Positions 49,569 to 59,122 are shown, numbered from the stretch's first letter. The stretch is DNA of 64,000 nt from Pelomonas dachongensis (GCF_043555865.1 NZ_JBIGHY010000013.1:25735-89734); one strand, 5' to 3'. Program-made: numbers and translations. Notes: a model not told the origin generated them from the letters alone.

Positions 49569-52277
49569 ATGGATGTGCGCCCAGTCCCCCACGCGTTCCG
49601 CCGCACCGCGTTGGTTGCGCTTGCACTGCTGGCTGCAGGCGCGCAGGCCGCCGACCTGGAGGACTGCAACCGCGAGGTTCCGACGCCGTCTGCCGTGGCC
49701 AGGCCGCTGGCCGAGGCCTACTGGCTGGACGCGCGCACGCTGCAGTGGCCGGGCCTGAAGTTGCAGCCGGGCGAGCGCGTGCGGCTGCATCACGGGCGGG
49801 CGGCGCAGGTGCGCGCCGTCGCGGGGCAGGCGGTCGCCGGCGCGGACGGCGCGGTGGCGCTGCAGCCCAGCGCCGCTGCGCTGCCGGCGCGACTGCGCTT
49901 CATCGGCGACGGCCCGCGTTTCGCAGTGGCGGCGGGCACCGACGTTGCCGCGCTCCTGCGCGAGCAGGTGGTGCTGGTGCACGAGACGGCCGAAGGCCGC
50001 GTGATCGCGGCCACGGCGTTGCAGACGCCCGGCGCGCTGGACGACCTGTACGCGGAGGCGGAAAAGGTCGACGACCTCGGCGCCCATCCCGCCCGGGCGC
50101 AAACGCGATTCGCCGTCTGGGCGCCCACGGCGCAGCGCGTGCTGCTGTGCCGCCACACCCAACCCGATGCGCCGGCCAGCGCCGTGGAGGCCATGCGCTT
50201 GGACCTGGCCACCGGCGTCTGGCGCGCCGAGTTGCCGGGGAACTTGAGCGGACAGGCCTACCGCTACCTCGTCGACGTGGTCACGCCCACGCACGGCCGC
50301 CAGCGCAACCTCGTCACCGACCCGTATGCCGTCGCGCTGACGACCGACTCGCGGCTCGGCGTCGTCGCCGACCTGGCGTCCCAGCAGCTGAAGCCGCGCG
50401 GCTGGGACCGCGAACCGGGCCCTAGGCGCGTGAAGGTCGCGACCGACCAGGTCATCTACGAACTGCATGTGCGCGACTTCTCCATTGGCGACACCAGCGT
50501 GCGGCCTGCCTGGCGCGGCAAGTACCTGGCCTTCGCTGAGCCGGCGTCTCGTGGCATGCAGCACCTGAAGGCGCTGGCGAAGGCCGGGCTGACCGACGTG
50601 CACCTGCTGCCCGTGTTCGACCTGGCCAGCGTGCCCGAGCGCGGATGCAAGATGCCTGCGGTGCCCGCCGCGCCGGCAGACAGCGAGGCGCAGCAGGCCG
50701 CCGTGATGGCGGTGGCCGCCGACGATTGCTTCAACTGGGGCTATGACCCATGGCACTTCAATGCGCCCGAGGGCAGCTATGCGACCGATCCGCTGCGGCG
50801 GGTGGTCGAGTTCCGCCAGATGGTGATGGCGCTGCACCGCGCCGGCCTGCGCGTGGGCATGGACATGGTCTACAACCACATGGCCGCGGCCGGGCAGGCG
50901 CCCAAGTCCGTGTTGGACCGTCTGGTGCCGGGCTACTACCACCGGCTCAATGCCCAGGGCAACATCGAGCGCTCGACCTGCTGCGACAACACGGCCACCG
51001 AGCACCGCATGATGGCCAAGCTGATGATCGACTCGGCGGCGCTGTGGGTGCGCGAGTACAAGATCGACTCGATGCGCTTCGACCTGATGGGCCACCAGCC
51101 GCGCGAGGCCATGGAGCGGCTGCAGCAGCGCGTGGACGCCGAGGCGGGCCACCCGGTGCAACTGCTGGGCGAGGGCTGGAACTTCGGCGAGGTGGCCAAC
51201 GGCGCGCGTTTTCTGCAGGCGTCGCAGCTGAGCCTGAACGGCAGCGGCATCGGCTCGTTCAGCGACCGCGCCCGCGACGCCGCACGCGGCGGTGGTGCAG
51301 GCGAGGGCGGCGACGCCAGCGTACGCAACCAGGGCTGGCTCAATGGCATGGTCTACGCATCCAACGCGCTGGGCGGGGACCGTCCGCGCGACGACCTGCT
51401 GAACGCCGCTGACCTGATCCGCGTCGGCTTGGCCGGCTCGCTGCGCAGCTACGAGCTGACCACCTGGCGCGGCGAGAAACAGCGGCTGGAGCAGATCGAC
51501 TACGCGGGCCAGCCGGCGGGCTTCGCCAGCGAGCCGGGCGAGGTCGTCAACTACACCGAGAACCACGACAACCAGACGCTGTTCGACATCAACGCGCTGA
51601 AGCTACCGCTGGACACCCCGCGCGAGGACCGCGCCCGCGTGCAGATGCTGGGCGCGGCGCTGGTGGCCTTCAGCCAGGGCATTGCTTACTTCCACGCCGG
51701 CCAGGACATCCTGCGCAGCAAGAGCCTGGACCGCAACAGCTATGACAGCGGCGACTGGTTCAACCGGCTGGACTGGACTTACACGACCAACCACTTCGGC
51801 ACCGGCCTGCCGCCGAAGCAGGACAACTTCGGCAAAGATGGGCGCGACTGGGCGCTTGCACGCGAACGGCTTGCGCGCGCGGAAATCGCACCGCGTCCGA
51901 CCGACATTGCCTGGGCGCGCGCCGTGTTCCTCGATCTGCTGAAGATCCGAGCCAGCACGCCGCTGCTGCGGTTGTCCAGCGCGGCGGAGATCCAGCGGCG
52001 GGTGAGCTTCCCCGGCAGCGGCGCTGGCCAGAACCCGGTTCTGGTCGCCACGCGCATCGACGGCCACGGGCTGCCCGGCTACCAAGCGGTGATGACGCTC
52101 ATCAACGTCGCACCGACCCCCCAGGTGCTGACGTTGCCGGAAGAAGCGCAGGCCGGCTGGAGGCTGCACCCGGAACAACGCGAAGGCGCCGACGCGCGCG
52201 TGAAGCGGGAGGCGCGCTTCGAGGCGGGGCGGTTCGAGGTGCCGGCGCGCAGCGCCGTGGTGTTCGTGCTGAACTAG
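49569..52277 (+). CDS. pulA: Exported pullulanase-type alpha-1,6-glucosidase, no CBM41
   Basis: The 902-residue protein has a signal peptide (about residues 1-27, ending AGAQA). An N-terminal beta domain and a CBM48 domain (about 175-260; FAVWAPTAQRVLLCR) follow, then a GH13_13/14 barrel. Catalytic residues are Asp in SMRFDLMGHQP, Glu in LLGEGWNFGEVANGA and His-Asp in YTENHDNQTLFD. YELHVRDFSIGD and the RNSYDSGDWFNRLDW block are pullulanase signatures. It debranches starch, glycogen or pullulan outside the cytoplasm. A clear AAAGGAG (49554-49560) precedes the ATG. It overlaps the convergent binding-protein gene by 4 bp. Confidence 0.93.
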   Translation: MDVRPVPHAFRRTALVALALLAAGAQAADLEDCNREVPTPSAVARPLAEAYWLDARTLQWPGLKLQPGERVRLHHGRAAQVRAVAGQAVAGADGAVALQPSAAALPARLRFIGDGPRFAVAAGTDVAALLREQVVLVHETAEGRVIAATALQTPGALDDLYAEAEKVDDLGAHPARAQTRFAVWAPTAQRVLLCRHTQPDAPASAVEAMRLDLATGVWRAELPGNLSGQAYRYLVDVVTPTHGRQRNLVTDPYAVALTTDSRLGVVADLASQQLKPRGWDREPGPRRVKVATDQVIYELHVRDFSIGDTSVRPAWRGKYLAFAEPASRGMQHLKALAKAGLTDVHLLPVFDLASVPERGCKMPAVPAAPADSEAQQAAVMAVAADDCFNWGYDPWHFNAPEGSYATDPLRRVVEFRQMVMALHRAGLRVGMDMVYNHMAAAGQAPKSVLDRLVPGYYHRLNAQGNIERSTCCDNTATEHRMMAKLMIDSAALWVREYKIDSMRFDLMGHQPREAMERLQQRVDAEAGHPVQLLGEGWNFGEVANGARFLQASQLSLNGSGIGSFSDRARDAARGGGAGEGGDASVRNQGWLNGMVYASNALGGDRPRDDLLNAADLIRVGLAGSLRSYELTTWRGEKQRLEQIDYAGQPAGFASEPGEVVNYTENHDNQTLFDINALKLPLDTPREDRARVQMLGAALVAFSQGIAYFHAGQDILRSKSLDRNSYDSGDWFNRLDWTYTTNHFGTGLPPKQDNFGKDGRDWALARERLARAEIAPRPTDIAWARAVFLDLLKIRASTPLLRLSSAAEIQRRVSFPGSGAGQNPVLVATRIDGHGLPGYQAVMTLINVAPTPQVLTLPEEAQAGWRLHPEQREGADARVKREARFEAGRFEVPARSAVVFVLN

Positions 52278-53044
52278 GGTGAGGTCTCGGCGCGCATTTT
52301 CAGGCCGTAGCGCTTGAAGATGCGCTCGGCGCTGCCGTCGGCCAGCAGCGCGTCATGTGCCTTCTGCAGTCGGGCCTGTTCGGCCTCGGTAATGCCTCGG
52401 TGCGCGGCCAGCCAGATGTCGGCGGACTCCAGCACCAGACCGGTCTGCAGCTGCGCCGGGTCGTAGCCGTTGCGGCGCCAGCTGTCGGTGTGGATCAGCT
52501 CGCTACCGTACATCGCGTCCACCAGGCCACGCTGCAGTGCGCGCTGCATGTCGTCGACGCCGGTGGAGTGGTAGACGCGGCGCATCTGCACGCCCTGCTG
52601 CCGCAGCGCGTCGAGGTTGGAGGAGCCGCGCAGGGCGGCGATGCGCAGTCGGCGCGCCTGCTCGATAGTGGCGATGCGTGGCTTGCCGGCCAGCGTGATA
52701 AACGCGAAGCGCTGCGCGTAGAGCTTCACCAGCCACTGGAACCGGGTCTCGCGGTCGGGCGTGCGGTTCAGCGGCACGATCAGCGTCCGCGGTTGCTCGG
52801 TGGCGCGCAGCATCGCGCGCGCCCACGGGACGAACTCGGGTTGCGCTGGCAGGTCGGCCAGCTTCAGCATGGCCTCCACCAGGTCCATCAGCACGCCGCG
52901 CTGGCCGGGGTCGCCGGACATGGTCATGGGCGGCAGGTCGCTCGTGACCAGCGCCAGCGGCGCGGCCGATGGCGCAGACAGCGAGGTCTTCGGCAGGATG
53001 AGCGCGGACAGCGCGGCGAGGGTACGGCGACGGCTCAGATTCAC
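52274..53044 (-). CDS. Periplasmic solute-binding protein, family 3-like
   Basis: The 256-residue protein has an N-terminal signal with adjacent arginines (NLSRRRTLAALSALILP). The mature two-lobed sequence is of the bacterial extracellular solute-binding family 3 type: LALVTSDLPPMTM, GVLMDLVEAMLKLAD, EFVPWARAMLRATEQ and a C-terminal GSAERIFKRYGLKM. No permease or ATPase gene adjoins it, so it may be an orphan sensor or accessory protein; the ligand is unknown. It converges on the pullulanase gene with a 4-bp overlap. It is transcribed in the same direction as the PEP-CTERM and CBM41-pullulanase genes, 60 bp downstream of the former. Confidence 0.8.
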   Translation of the reverse strand: MNLSRRRTLAALSALILPKTSLSAPSAAPLALVTSDLPPMTMSGDPGQRGVLMDLVEAMLKLADLPAQPEFVPWARAMLRATEQPRTLIVPLNRTPDRETRFQWLVKLYAQRFAFITLAGKPRIATIEQARRLRIAALRGSSNLDALRQQGVQMRRVYHSTGVDDMQRALQRGLVDAMYGSELIHTDSWRRNGYDPAQLQTGLVLESADIWLAAHRGITEAEQARLQKAHDALLADGSAERIFKRYGLKMRAETSP

Positions 53045-53104
53045 CGGCGCATCGTCTCAGTCTCCCGTGACGGCTGCAAGCCTGATGTGCCAGAAGTGGT
53101 CGGG

Positions 53105-53692
53105 TTATTTTCCCGGTGCGCGGGTCGTGTGGGGGAGGCCACGGCGGGTGCGCCGCAACTGCCACCCGACCACGCCCACACCCAGTGCCACAAGGGCCGC
53201 GCTGGCCGGCTCGGGGACTGCGGCGGCGGTGACATCGAAGGTCAGCGTGCCGTTGAGCCAATGGCCCTCGGCGGTGCCGACCGCGAAATCTTTGAACTCG
53301 TCGCTGAACTCGATGCGCAGCAGACCGTCGGCGCCGACGGTCACGCCCAACGGTGCCAGGTCTTGCGAGCCGGCGTAGCGGCCGGCTCCGCTGAGGCCGT
53401 CGGCGATGTCGGGCGCCAGCGTCAGCAGGTCCAGTCCGCTGGCGCTGCCGAAGCTGACCTGCATTTCCGACAGCAGGCTGGGCGCGAACGCCTCCAGCGT
53501 GACGTTCCAGTCCAGCCCGTTCAGCCGGGAGTGGGCGCCGATGTCGATGAGCCAGACCGTGTTGCCGGCCTCGCCCAGTAGGTTGATGCTTTGCGCGCCG
53601 CTGACGTCGACGACGACAGGCGCGGCCTGGGCACCCAGGGTGGCGAGGACGAACGCGGCCGTGGCGGCCAGGCGGTGGAGTTGCTTCTTCAT
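53105..53692 (-). CDS. PEP-CTERM sorting-domain protein
   Basis: The 195-residue protein has a signal peptide (MKKQLHRLAATAAFVLATLGAQA), a beta-rich middle and a C-terminal PEP-CTERM anchor: VPEPASAALVALGVGVVGWQ followed by LRRTRRG. Such proteins are processed by an exosortase and are associated with exopolysaccharide-producing cells. The ATG at 53692 is 14 bp downstream of the stop of the large pullulanase, so the two are almost certainly co-transcribed, linking a surface-sorted protein with extracellular glucan breakdown. The central domain is not recognised. Confidence 0.88.
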   Translation of the reverse strand: MKKQLHRLAATAAFVLATLGAQAAPVVVDVSGAQSINLLGEAGNTVWLIDIGAHSRLNGLDWNVTLEAFAPSLLSEMQVSFGSASGLDLLTLAPDIADGLSGAGRYAGSQDLAPLGVTVGADGLLRIEFSDEFKDFAVGTAEGHWLNGTLTFDVTAAAVPEPASAALVALGVGVVGWQLRRTRRGLPHTTRAPGK

Positions 53693-53706
53693 GGTGTGGA
53701 TGGTGT

Positions 53707-56700
53707 TCAACGGGTGGTGGCAGGGCGCATAACGAAGACGACGGCCGTGCGCGCCGGCACGCTGAAGCCACCGGTGGCGCGGTCGAAGGTGGCTGCGCGG
53801 GCCCGCTGGTCGGCGGCGTGGGCGGGGTGCAGCTCCAGCGCGTGGCCTGCCAGTGTGGGGAGCGTCAGCTGCTTGGCGGTCTTGTCGACGTTGATCAGAT
53901 AGACCAGTTCGTCGAAGTTGGCGCCGGGGTAGCCCACGCCGTCGATGCGGCCCGCCAGCACAGTGGCTTCCTGACTGGAGCCGGTGTTCAGGAACGTGAG
54001 CCGCGCCTTGATGTCCTCGGCGGTGCGCAGCCGCAGCAGCGTGGTGCTGGCGCGGATCTTCAGCAGGTCGCGGAAGGCGTCGCGAGTCCAGGCAATGTCG
54101 TTGGCGTGCGGCTTGATCAGCGCGTTGGCCAGGAGCGGGCGGGACAGCGCCCAGTTGTCGGCGTTGTCGCGCGCGGGCGGCAGGCCCGCGCCGAAGTTGT
54201 TGTCCGCGTAGCTCCAGTCCAACCGGTTGAACCAGTCGCCGCTGTCGTAGCTGTTGCGATCCAGGCTCTTGCTGCGCAGCGTGTCGGTGCCGGCGTGGAA
54301 GTACGCCACGCCCTGGCTGAACGCGTTGATGGCGTTGGCCAGGATCTGCACGCGGGCGCGGTCCTCGCGGCTGGTGGTCGCGGGCAGGCGGAAGGCGTTG
54401 TTGTCGAACAGGGTCAGGTTGTCGTGGTTCTCGACGTAGTTGACGACCTCGCTCGGCTCCAGTACCCAGCCGGCCGGGATGCCGCCGACGTCGATCTGGT
54501 CCAGGCGCAGCGTGGCGTCCCAGCTCGTCTGCATCTGAAAGCTGCGGATGGAGCCGGCCAGCGAAGCCTTCAGGCGGTCGCCCATCCACATCAGCTCACC
54601 ACGCGTCTGGCCCGTGCTCGCACCATTGCTGTCGTAGAAGAAGCCGTTCACGTAGCCTTGGGCGGCGACCAGCGCATTTCCGCTGTCGCAGCAGCCGCCG
54701 CCGCGCACCGCGTCGCGCATCAGCGGGTTGAAGCTGCCGATGCCCGAGCCGTTCAGGCTCAGCATCTCGGCCTGCACGAAGCGCGCGCCGTTGGCGACCT
54801 CGCCGAAGTTCCAGCCCTCGCCGACGATTTGCACGTCGCGGCCGGTGGCGGTCTTCACGCGCGCCTTCAGCGTCTCCAGCACCGAGCGCGGGTGGTGACC
54901 CATGATGTCGAAGCGCAGCGAGCTGATGCGGTAGTCGCGCGTCCAGGTGACGGCCGAGTCGACCATCAGCTTGGCCATCATCAGGTTCTCGGCCGCGGTG
55001 TTCTCGCAGCAGGTGGAGCGCTCGATGCCACCGCTTGCGTTGTAGCGGAAGTAGTAACCCGGTACGACCTTGTCGAGCACGGACGTGGCGTTCTGGCCGG
55101 ACGAGGTGGTGTGGTTGTACACAACGTCCATGCCGACGCGCAGGCCGGCTGCGTTCAGCGCCTGCACCATGCGGCGGAACTCCACGACGCGGGCCAGCGG
55201 GTCGCTCGCGGTGCTGGCGTAGCTGCCGTCGGGCGTCGTGAAGTGGTGCGGGTCGTAGCCCCAGTTGAAGCAGTCGGTGCCGGCCGTGGCGGCCACGGCG
55301 GCCTGCTGCGTCTCGCCGTCCGGCGCGCCCGAAGGCGAGGGCGAGGTGCAGCCCTTCTCATTGACGCTGGCGAGGTCGAACACTGGCAGCAGGTGCACGT
55401 CGGTCAGGCCCGCGGCGGCCAGCGCCGTCAGGTGCTTCATGCCGTTGGAGTTGTGCTCCGCGAACGCCAGGTACTTGCCGCGGCGCGCGGCGGGCACGGT
55501 GGCGTCGTTGATTGAGAAGTCGCGCACGTGCAGCTCGTAGATGCTGAGGTCTGACGGCGCGGCCACGGTGGTGGGCGGCGCGCCGGCGTCCCAGCCGGCG
55601 GGCTTGGTGACGGAGGCGTTCAGGTCCATCACCACGCTCTGCTGGCCGCCGAGCGTCAGGCCCAGCGAGTACGGGTCGGTGACGAGGTTGCGCACCACGC
55701 CTACGCCCTTCACGAACACCTGCACCTGGTAGCGGTAGGTGGCGCCCTGCAGATTGGCGGGCTTGATCAGGCGCCACACGCCGGTGGCGGCGTCGCGTGC
55801 CATCGGCTCGGTGGTCGTGCGGGTCAGCGTGGAACCGTTGATCGGCGCGGTCAGCACCACGGACACGGCCTGCGCGGTGGGCGCCCACAGCTTAAAGCGG
55901 GTGCTGCCGTTGGCCACTGTGGCGCCCAGGTCGGGCACGTCGTTCGCGGCGGCGTAGAGGTCGTCCAGTGCGCCCGCGATCTGCGCCGTCGTCGCGTTCT
56001 GCACGCGGCCTGCAGCGTCCACTTGCACCAGCACGAGCTGCTGCTGGTGCAGCGCGGGCAGGCGGGCGATGTCGGCGGCGCGCACGCTGAATACGGTGCC
56101 GCCGGCCACGTACTTGAAGCGCAGCGCATCGGCCGCGGGCACGGTGCCGGTGAAGGCATCCAGCGAGATGAAGCCGTCGGCGCCTTGCACCGGGGTGCCG
56201 GCCGCAACGGCGATCTGGCCGGTGGCCGAGTGGTACAGGCGCACCGGCGCGGAGGTCGCCAGGCGCGGCCACTTCACCAGCGTCTTGTTCAGCCAGACGG
56301 CGCGCGCGTCGGTGCTGGAGACCTGGCGCAGGTCGGGCGGTGCGGTGTAGGAGGTGGCGTCACGCTCCACCAGCCACACATGGCCGACCTGGTTCTGAAT
56401 CGTCAGCGCCGAGAACTCGACGCGGACGTTGTTGTCGCGGCCGTCCTTGTCGTTCTCGTTGGGCGGCATGCCGTGGATGATGAACTCCAAGCCCTTGCGG
56501 TTGAAGTCGCCCCGCGGGTTCAGCACCGGGATGTCGAAAACCACCTCGCCGTCGCCGGCAGCAAAGCCGGGCATCGCGCTGAAGGTGACGGGCTGGCCCC
56601 AGTTGTCGATGGTGACGCCCGCGGGAAGGCGCGAGGTGTCCAGCCCGCTGCCGTTCCACAGGTGCAGGCCCCAGGCGCTGTAGCCGCCGTCGAAACGCTG

Positions 56701-57291
56701 GTAGTGCACGCGCACGGTTTTGATGTCGGGCGCGGGCAGCATCAGCGGATTGCTGGTGTAGTTGTTGCTATCGCTCTGCAGGCGCCAGATCTCGTTGGTG
56801 CCGGACTGCAGCGTGTAGCTTTGGTCGGCACCGCCGTTGTCCTTGTTGTCCCCGTTGTGCAGCAGGAAGCCCACGGTGCCGCTGCCGGAGGCCAGCGGCA
56901 CGTCGTAGTAGACGCCGAAGTCGTCGCTGCCCGCCGCGTTCCAGCCCTGGTTCCAGTTGGGGCTCTGCGCGGCGTTCCAGCTGTGGATCTGCCAGCCGGC
57001 ATGGTTGCCGTCGGCGCGGCGGTAGTGCACGCGCAGCGACGTGGCTGGGGCGCCAGGCGTGGCCACCGCGGCGGCGCGCGCGCGGGCTGCGTCGGGCGCT
57101 TGCGGCACGCCGGCCAGCAACTCGACACCCACTGCATCGGCAGGCGCGGCGGCGGTGGCGCTGCTCATGGCGTGCGCCGGCGCTTCGGCGCTGCCGCCGC
57201 CGCAGGCGGCCAGCAGCCCGCACAGGCCGAGCGTCAATGCCCCCATCCATCGCCGCGTCTGCCGCACGACGCCACCGGTCCATGCCTTCAT
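53707..57291 (-). CDS. pulA: Pullulanase lipoprotein with two CBM41-like domains
   Basis: The 1194-residue protein has a lipoprotein signal (GLLAAC, Cys30) and a low-complexity linker. Two CBM41-type starch-binding domains lie at about 83-185 (LRVHYRRADGNHAGWQIHSW) and 190-310 (VRVHYQRFDGGYSAWGLHLW). N-terminal and CBM48 domains and a GH13 barrel follow. Catalytic residues are Asp in SLRFDIMGHHP, Glu in IVGEGWNFGEVANGA and His-Asp in YVENHDNLTLFD. It is probably anchored at the cell surface to debranch starch. It is a paralogue of the enzyme at 49569 with added binding domains. AAAGGAG precedes the ATG; operator-like sites lie upstream. Confidence 0.94.
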   Translation of the reverse strand: MKAWTGGVVRQTRRWMGALTLGLCGLLAACGGGSAEAPAHAMSSATAAAPADAVGVELLAGVPQAPDAARARAAAVATPGAPATSLRVHYRRADGNHAGWQIHSWNAAQSPNWNQGWNAAGSDDFGVYYDVPLASGSGTVGFLLHNGDNKDNGGADQSYTLQSGTNEIWRLQSDSNNYTSNPLMLPAPDIKTVRVHYQRFDGGYSAWGLHLWNGSGLDTSRLPAGVTIDNWGQPVTFSAMPGFAAGDGEVVFDIPVLNPRGDFNRKGLEFIIHGMPPNENDKDGRDNNVRVEFSALTIQNQVGHVWLVERDATSYTAPPDLRQVSSTDARAVWLNKTLVKWPRLATSAPVRLYHSATGQIAVAAGTPVQGADGFISLDAFTGTVPAADALRFKYVAGGTVFSVRAADIARLPALHQQQLVLVQVDAAGRVQNATTAQIAGALDDLYAAANDVPDLGATVANGSTRFKLWAPTAQAVSVVLTAPINGSTLTRTTTEPMARDAATGVWRLIKPANLQGATYRYQVQVFVKGVGVVRNLVTDPYSLGLTLGGQQSVVMDLNASVTKPAGWDAGAPPTTVAAPSDLSIYELHVRDFSINDATVPAARRGKYLAFAEHNSNGMKHLTALAAAGLTDVHLLPVFDLASVNEKGCTSPSPSGAPDGETQQAAVAATAGTDCFNWGYDPHHFTTPDGSYASTASDPLARVVEFRRMVQALNAAGLRVGMDVVYNHTTSSGQNATSVLDKVVPGYYFRYNASGGIERSTCCENTAAENLMMAKLMVDSAVTWTRDYRISSLRFDIMGHHPRSVLETLKARVKTATGRDVQIVGEGWNFGEVANGARFVQAEMLSLNGSGIGSFNPLMRDAVRGGGCCDSGNALVAAQGYVNGFFYDSNGASTGQTRGELMWMGDRLKASLAGSIRSFQMQTSWDATLRLDQIDVGGIPAGWVLEPSEVVNYVENHDNLTLFDNNAFRLPATTSREDRARVQILANAINAFSQGVAYFHAGTDTLRSKSLDRNSYDSGDWFNRLDWSYADNNFGAGLPPARDNADNWALSRPLLANALIKPHANDIAWTRDAFRDLLKIRASTTLLRLRTAEDIKARLTFLNTGSSQEATVLAGRIDGVGYPGANFDELVYLINVDKTAKQLTLPTLAGHALELHPAHAADQRARAATFDRATGGFSVPARTAVVFVMRPATTR

Positions 57292-57325
57292 GTCTCTGCA
57301 CTCCTTTGAAGTGTGCGGATGCTAT

Positions 57326-57340
57326 TGAAGTAAAACTACA
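57326..57340. promoter_or_regulatory. Operator-like dyad TGAAGT-AAA-ACTACA upstream of CBM41 pullulanase
   Basis: It matches TGTAGT-N3-ACTACA at 11 of 12 arm positions. It lies 35 bp upstream of the pullulanase start codon, in the 286-bp divergent region 57292-57577, where it would overlap or follow the promoter. Confidence 0.65.
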
Positions 57341-57413
57341 TTAGAAAGATGGTGGATTCCCAGGGGTTTGTCGGAATTTCCCGGATGATTGGTCGTGTTT
57401 GAGATGGCGTCTT

Positions 57414-57434
57414 GTTGAATGTAGTTTTGTTTCT
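57414..57434. promoter_or_regulatory. Second copy of GTTGAATGTAGTTTTG, half-operator
   Basis: The 16 bases 57414-57429 are identical to 49521-49536. Only the left arm TGTAGT (57420-57425) is well conserved; the right arm reads GTTTCT. It lies about 85 bp upstream of the 57326 dyad and could be an auxiliary site for looping. The rest of 57341-57577 shows only the AGGAG ribosome-binding site of the next gene. Confidence 0.45.
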
Positions 57435-57577
57435 ATGTTTCATTGTGTCCCGGCGGCCGGCGGAGTGACTGCGGAGACGGCCTCGCCGTGCACGATGACT
57501 GAAGACACGCTGCAGGGGTGCGACTAAGCTTGCAGCAGGAGACCTGAAGAACTCAACCACGTGAGCAGGAGACTGCC

Positions 57578-58795
57578 ATGCACCATGTCCGCCGTGTCTG
57601 TGCCGTGCTGGCGCTGGCCTGCTTGGCCTGCCTCGCCGGCTGCGCCGTCGAGCCGATGCAGCCGCCCGATACCAACGTGTTCCGCGACGCGGCGTTCAGG
57701 CCGGCCAGTGTGCCCATTGACGCACAGGAGGCGCTGAAACTCAGCCCTGCGATGCAGCGATTCGCCGAGACCGAGATGGCCAGCGAGATCCGCCTGAAGG
57801 GCGTGCGCGACGGTCTCATCGATGCGCTGTACACCAAAGGTCGTCTCCAGCTGGACTACGACAGCGAGATCACCCGCACCGCCGCCGAGGCCTTCGACGC
57901 CCGGCGAGGCAACTGCCTGTCGCTGGTGCTGATGACCGCGGCCTTTGCCCGGCAACTGAACCTGCCGGTGCGCTTCAACAGCGTCTACCTGGAAGAAGCC
58001 TGGACACGCGCCAACGGCATCTACTTCGTCGCGGGGCACGTCAACATCAGCCTGGCGCGTCCGTTGCCCAACACCTCGCGCATGACGGTGTTCGGCGACC
58101 CCGAGCTGCTGACCATCGACTTCCTGCCGCCGGAGCAGGTGAAGCGCCATCGCAGCCGCGTCGTCGACGAGTCCACCATCCTCGCAATGTTCATGAACAA
58201 CCGCGCGGCCGAGGCGCTGACGCTGGGCCAGATCGACGACGCCTACTGGTGGTCGCGTGCGGCGTTGCAGACCGACTCGCGCTGGTTGGCCTCGTACAAC
58301 ACACTAGCCGTGCTGTACCGCCGCAAGGGCTTGTTTGATGCCGCCGAGAAGACGTTGCGGCTGGTGCTGGAGCGCGAGCCGGCCAACGTGCAGGCGATGT
58401 CCAACCTGGTGCTGGTGTTGACCGACGTGGGCCGCAGCGCCGAGGCCGACAGCTATTCGCGCCAGCTCGCGCAGTTGCAGCCCGTGGCGCCCTACAAGTT
58501 CTTCGACGACGGGGTAGCGGCCATGAAGGCGGGCGAGTTCGCCGAGGCGCGCCAGCTGTTCCGCAAGGAGGTGGCGCGTGCTGCCTACGTGCCGGAGTTC
58601 CATTTCTGGCTGGCGCTGGCCAACTACGGACTGGGCGACGTGGCGAGTGCGCGTGGCGAGATCGCCAAGGCGCTGGAGAACAGCGCCACGACGCGCGACC
58701 GCGACATGTATGGCGCCAAGCTGGCCTGGCTGAATGAGCAGCAGCGCGAATTGCGCGAGCAGCGCCGGCAGCCGGTGCGCGGGCCGGGGACCTAG
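57578..58795 (+). CDS. Lipoprotein with transglutaminase-like and TPR regions
   Basis: The 405-residue protein has a lipobox LAGC (Cys22). A transglutaminase-like domain spans about residues 75-190, with a visible triad: Cys113 in RRGNCLSLVLMTAAFARQL, His154 in VAGHVNISL and Asp in TIDFLPPEQ. TPR repeats follow from about 215 to 400 (WLASYNTLAVLYRRKGLFDAAEKTLRLVLEREP and similar). The layout resembles SirB1-like and Tgl-domain TPR proteins; protease or cross-linking activity is not established. AGGAG lies just before the ATG. It meets the YkgJ-type gene tail to tail with a 4-bp overlap. Confidence 0.82.
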   Translation: MHHVRRVCAVLALACLACLAGCAVEPMQPPDTNVFRDAAFRPASVPIDAQEALKLSPAMQRFAETEMASEIRLKGVRDGLIDALYTKGRLQLDYDSEITRTAAEAFDARRGNCLSLVLMTAAFARQLNLPVRFNSVYLEEAWTRANGIYFVAGHVNISLARPLPNTSRMTVFGDPELLTIDFLPPEQVKRHRSRVVDESTILAMFMNNRAAEALTLGQIDDAYWWSRAALQTDSRWLASYNTLAVLYRRKGLFDAAEKTLRLVLEREPANVQAMSNLVLVLTDVGRSAEADSYSRQLAQLQPVAPYKFFDDGVAAMKAGEFAEARQLFRKEVARAAYVPEFHFWLALANYGLGDVASARGEIAKALENSATTRDRDMYGAKLAWLNEQQRELREQRRQPVRGPGT

Positions 58796-59118
58796 AGCGG
58801 CGCCAGCCCGTGCCGCGCACGGGCCCGCGCGCAGGCGTCGTCGCCGATGCCCATCGGCGCGCGCTCGCCGAATTCGCGGCAGGGCGACGGGCGCCACTCG
58901 TGGATGCCGCAGCTGGCCTTCTGGCCCACCTTGCCACTGAGCGCCGCGCAGCGCGGCTGCACATGGTCAGTGCCGCGCATGCGCACGAGCCGGCCGCTCA
59001 GTTCGGCCGCCAGGCCGTCCGGCACGCTGCCGCCTTCGCTTTCCAGCTCGCTGCGGTCGAAGTCCACGCGGAAGCTCGCGCAGCAGGCGCCGCAGCTCAG
59101 GCAGGGGTTGTCTGCCAT
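58792..59118 (-). CDS. YkgJ-family cysteine cluster protein
   Basis: The 108-residue protein has the zinc/iron-chelating cysteine pattern of the YkgJ/UPF0153 family. CLSCGACC is near residue 6 and FRVDF follows; later cysteines are in RCAALSG, CGIHEWRPSPCREF and DACARAR. The biochemical role is unknown. The ATG is 4 bp after the stop of the kinase-UspA gene, so it is the third gene of the phosphoesterase-kinase operon. Confidence 0.86.
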   Translation of the reverse strand: MADNPCLSCGACCASFRVDFDRSELESEGGSVPDGLAAELSGRLVRMRGTDHVQPRCAALSGKVGQKASCGIHEWRPSPCREFGERAPMGIGDDACARARARHGLAPL

Positions 59119-59122
59119 GGCG

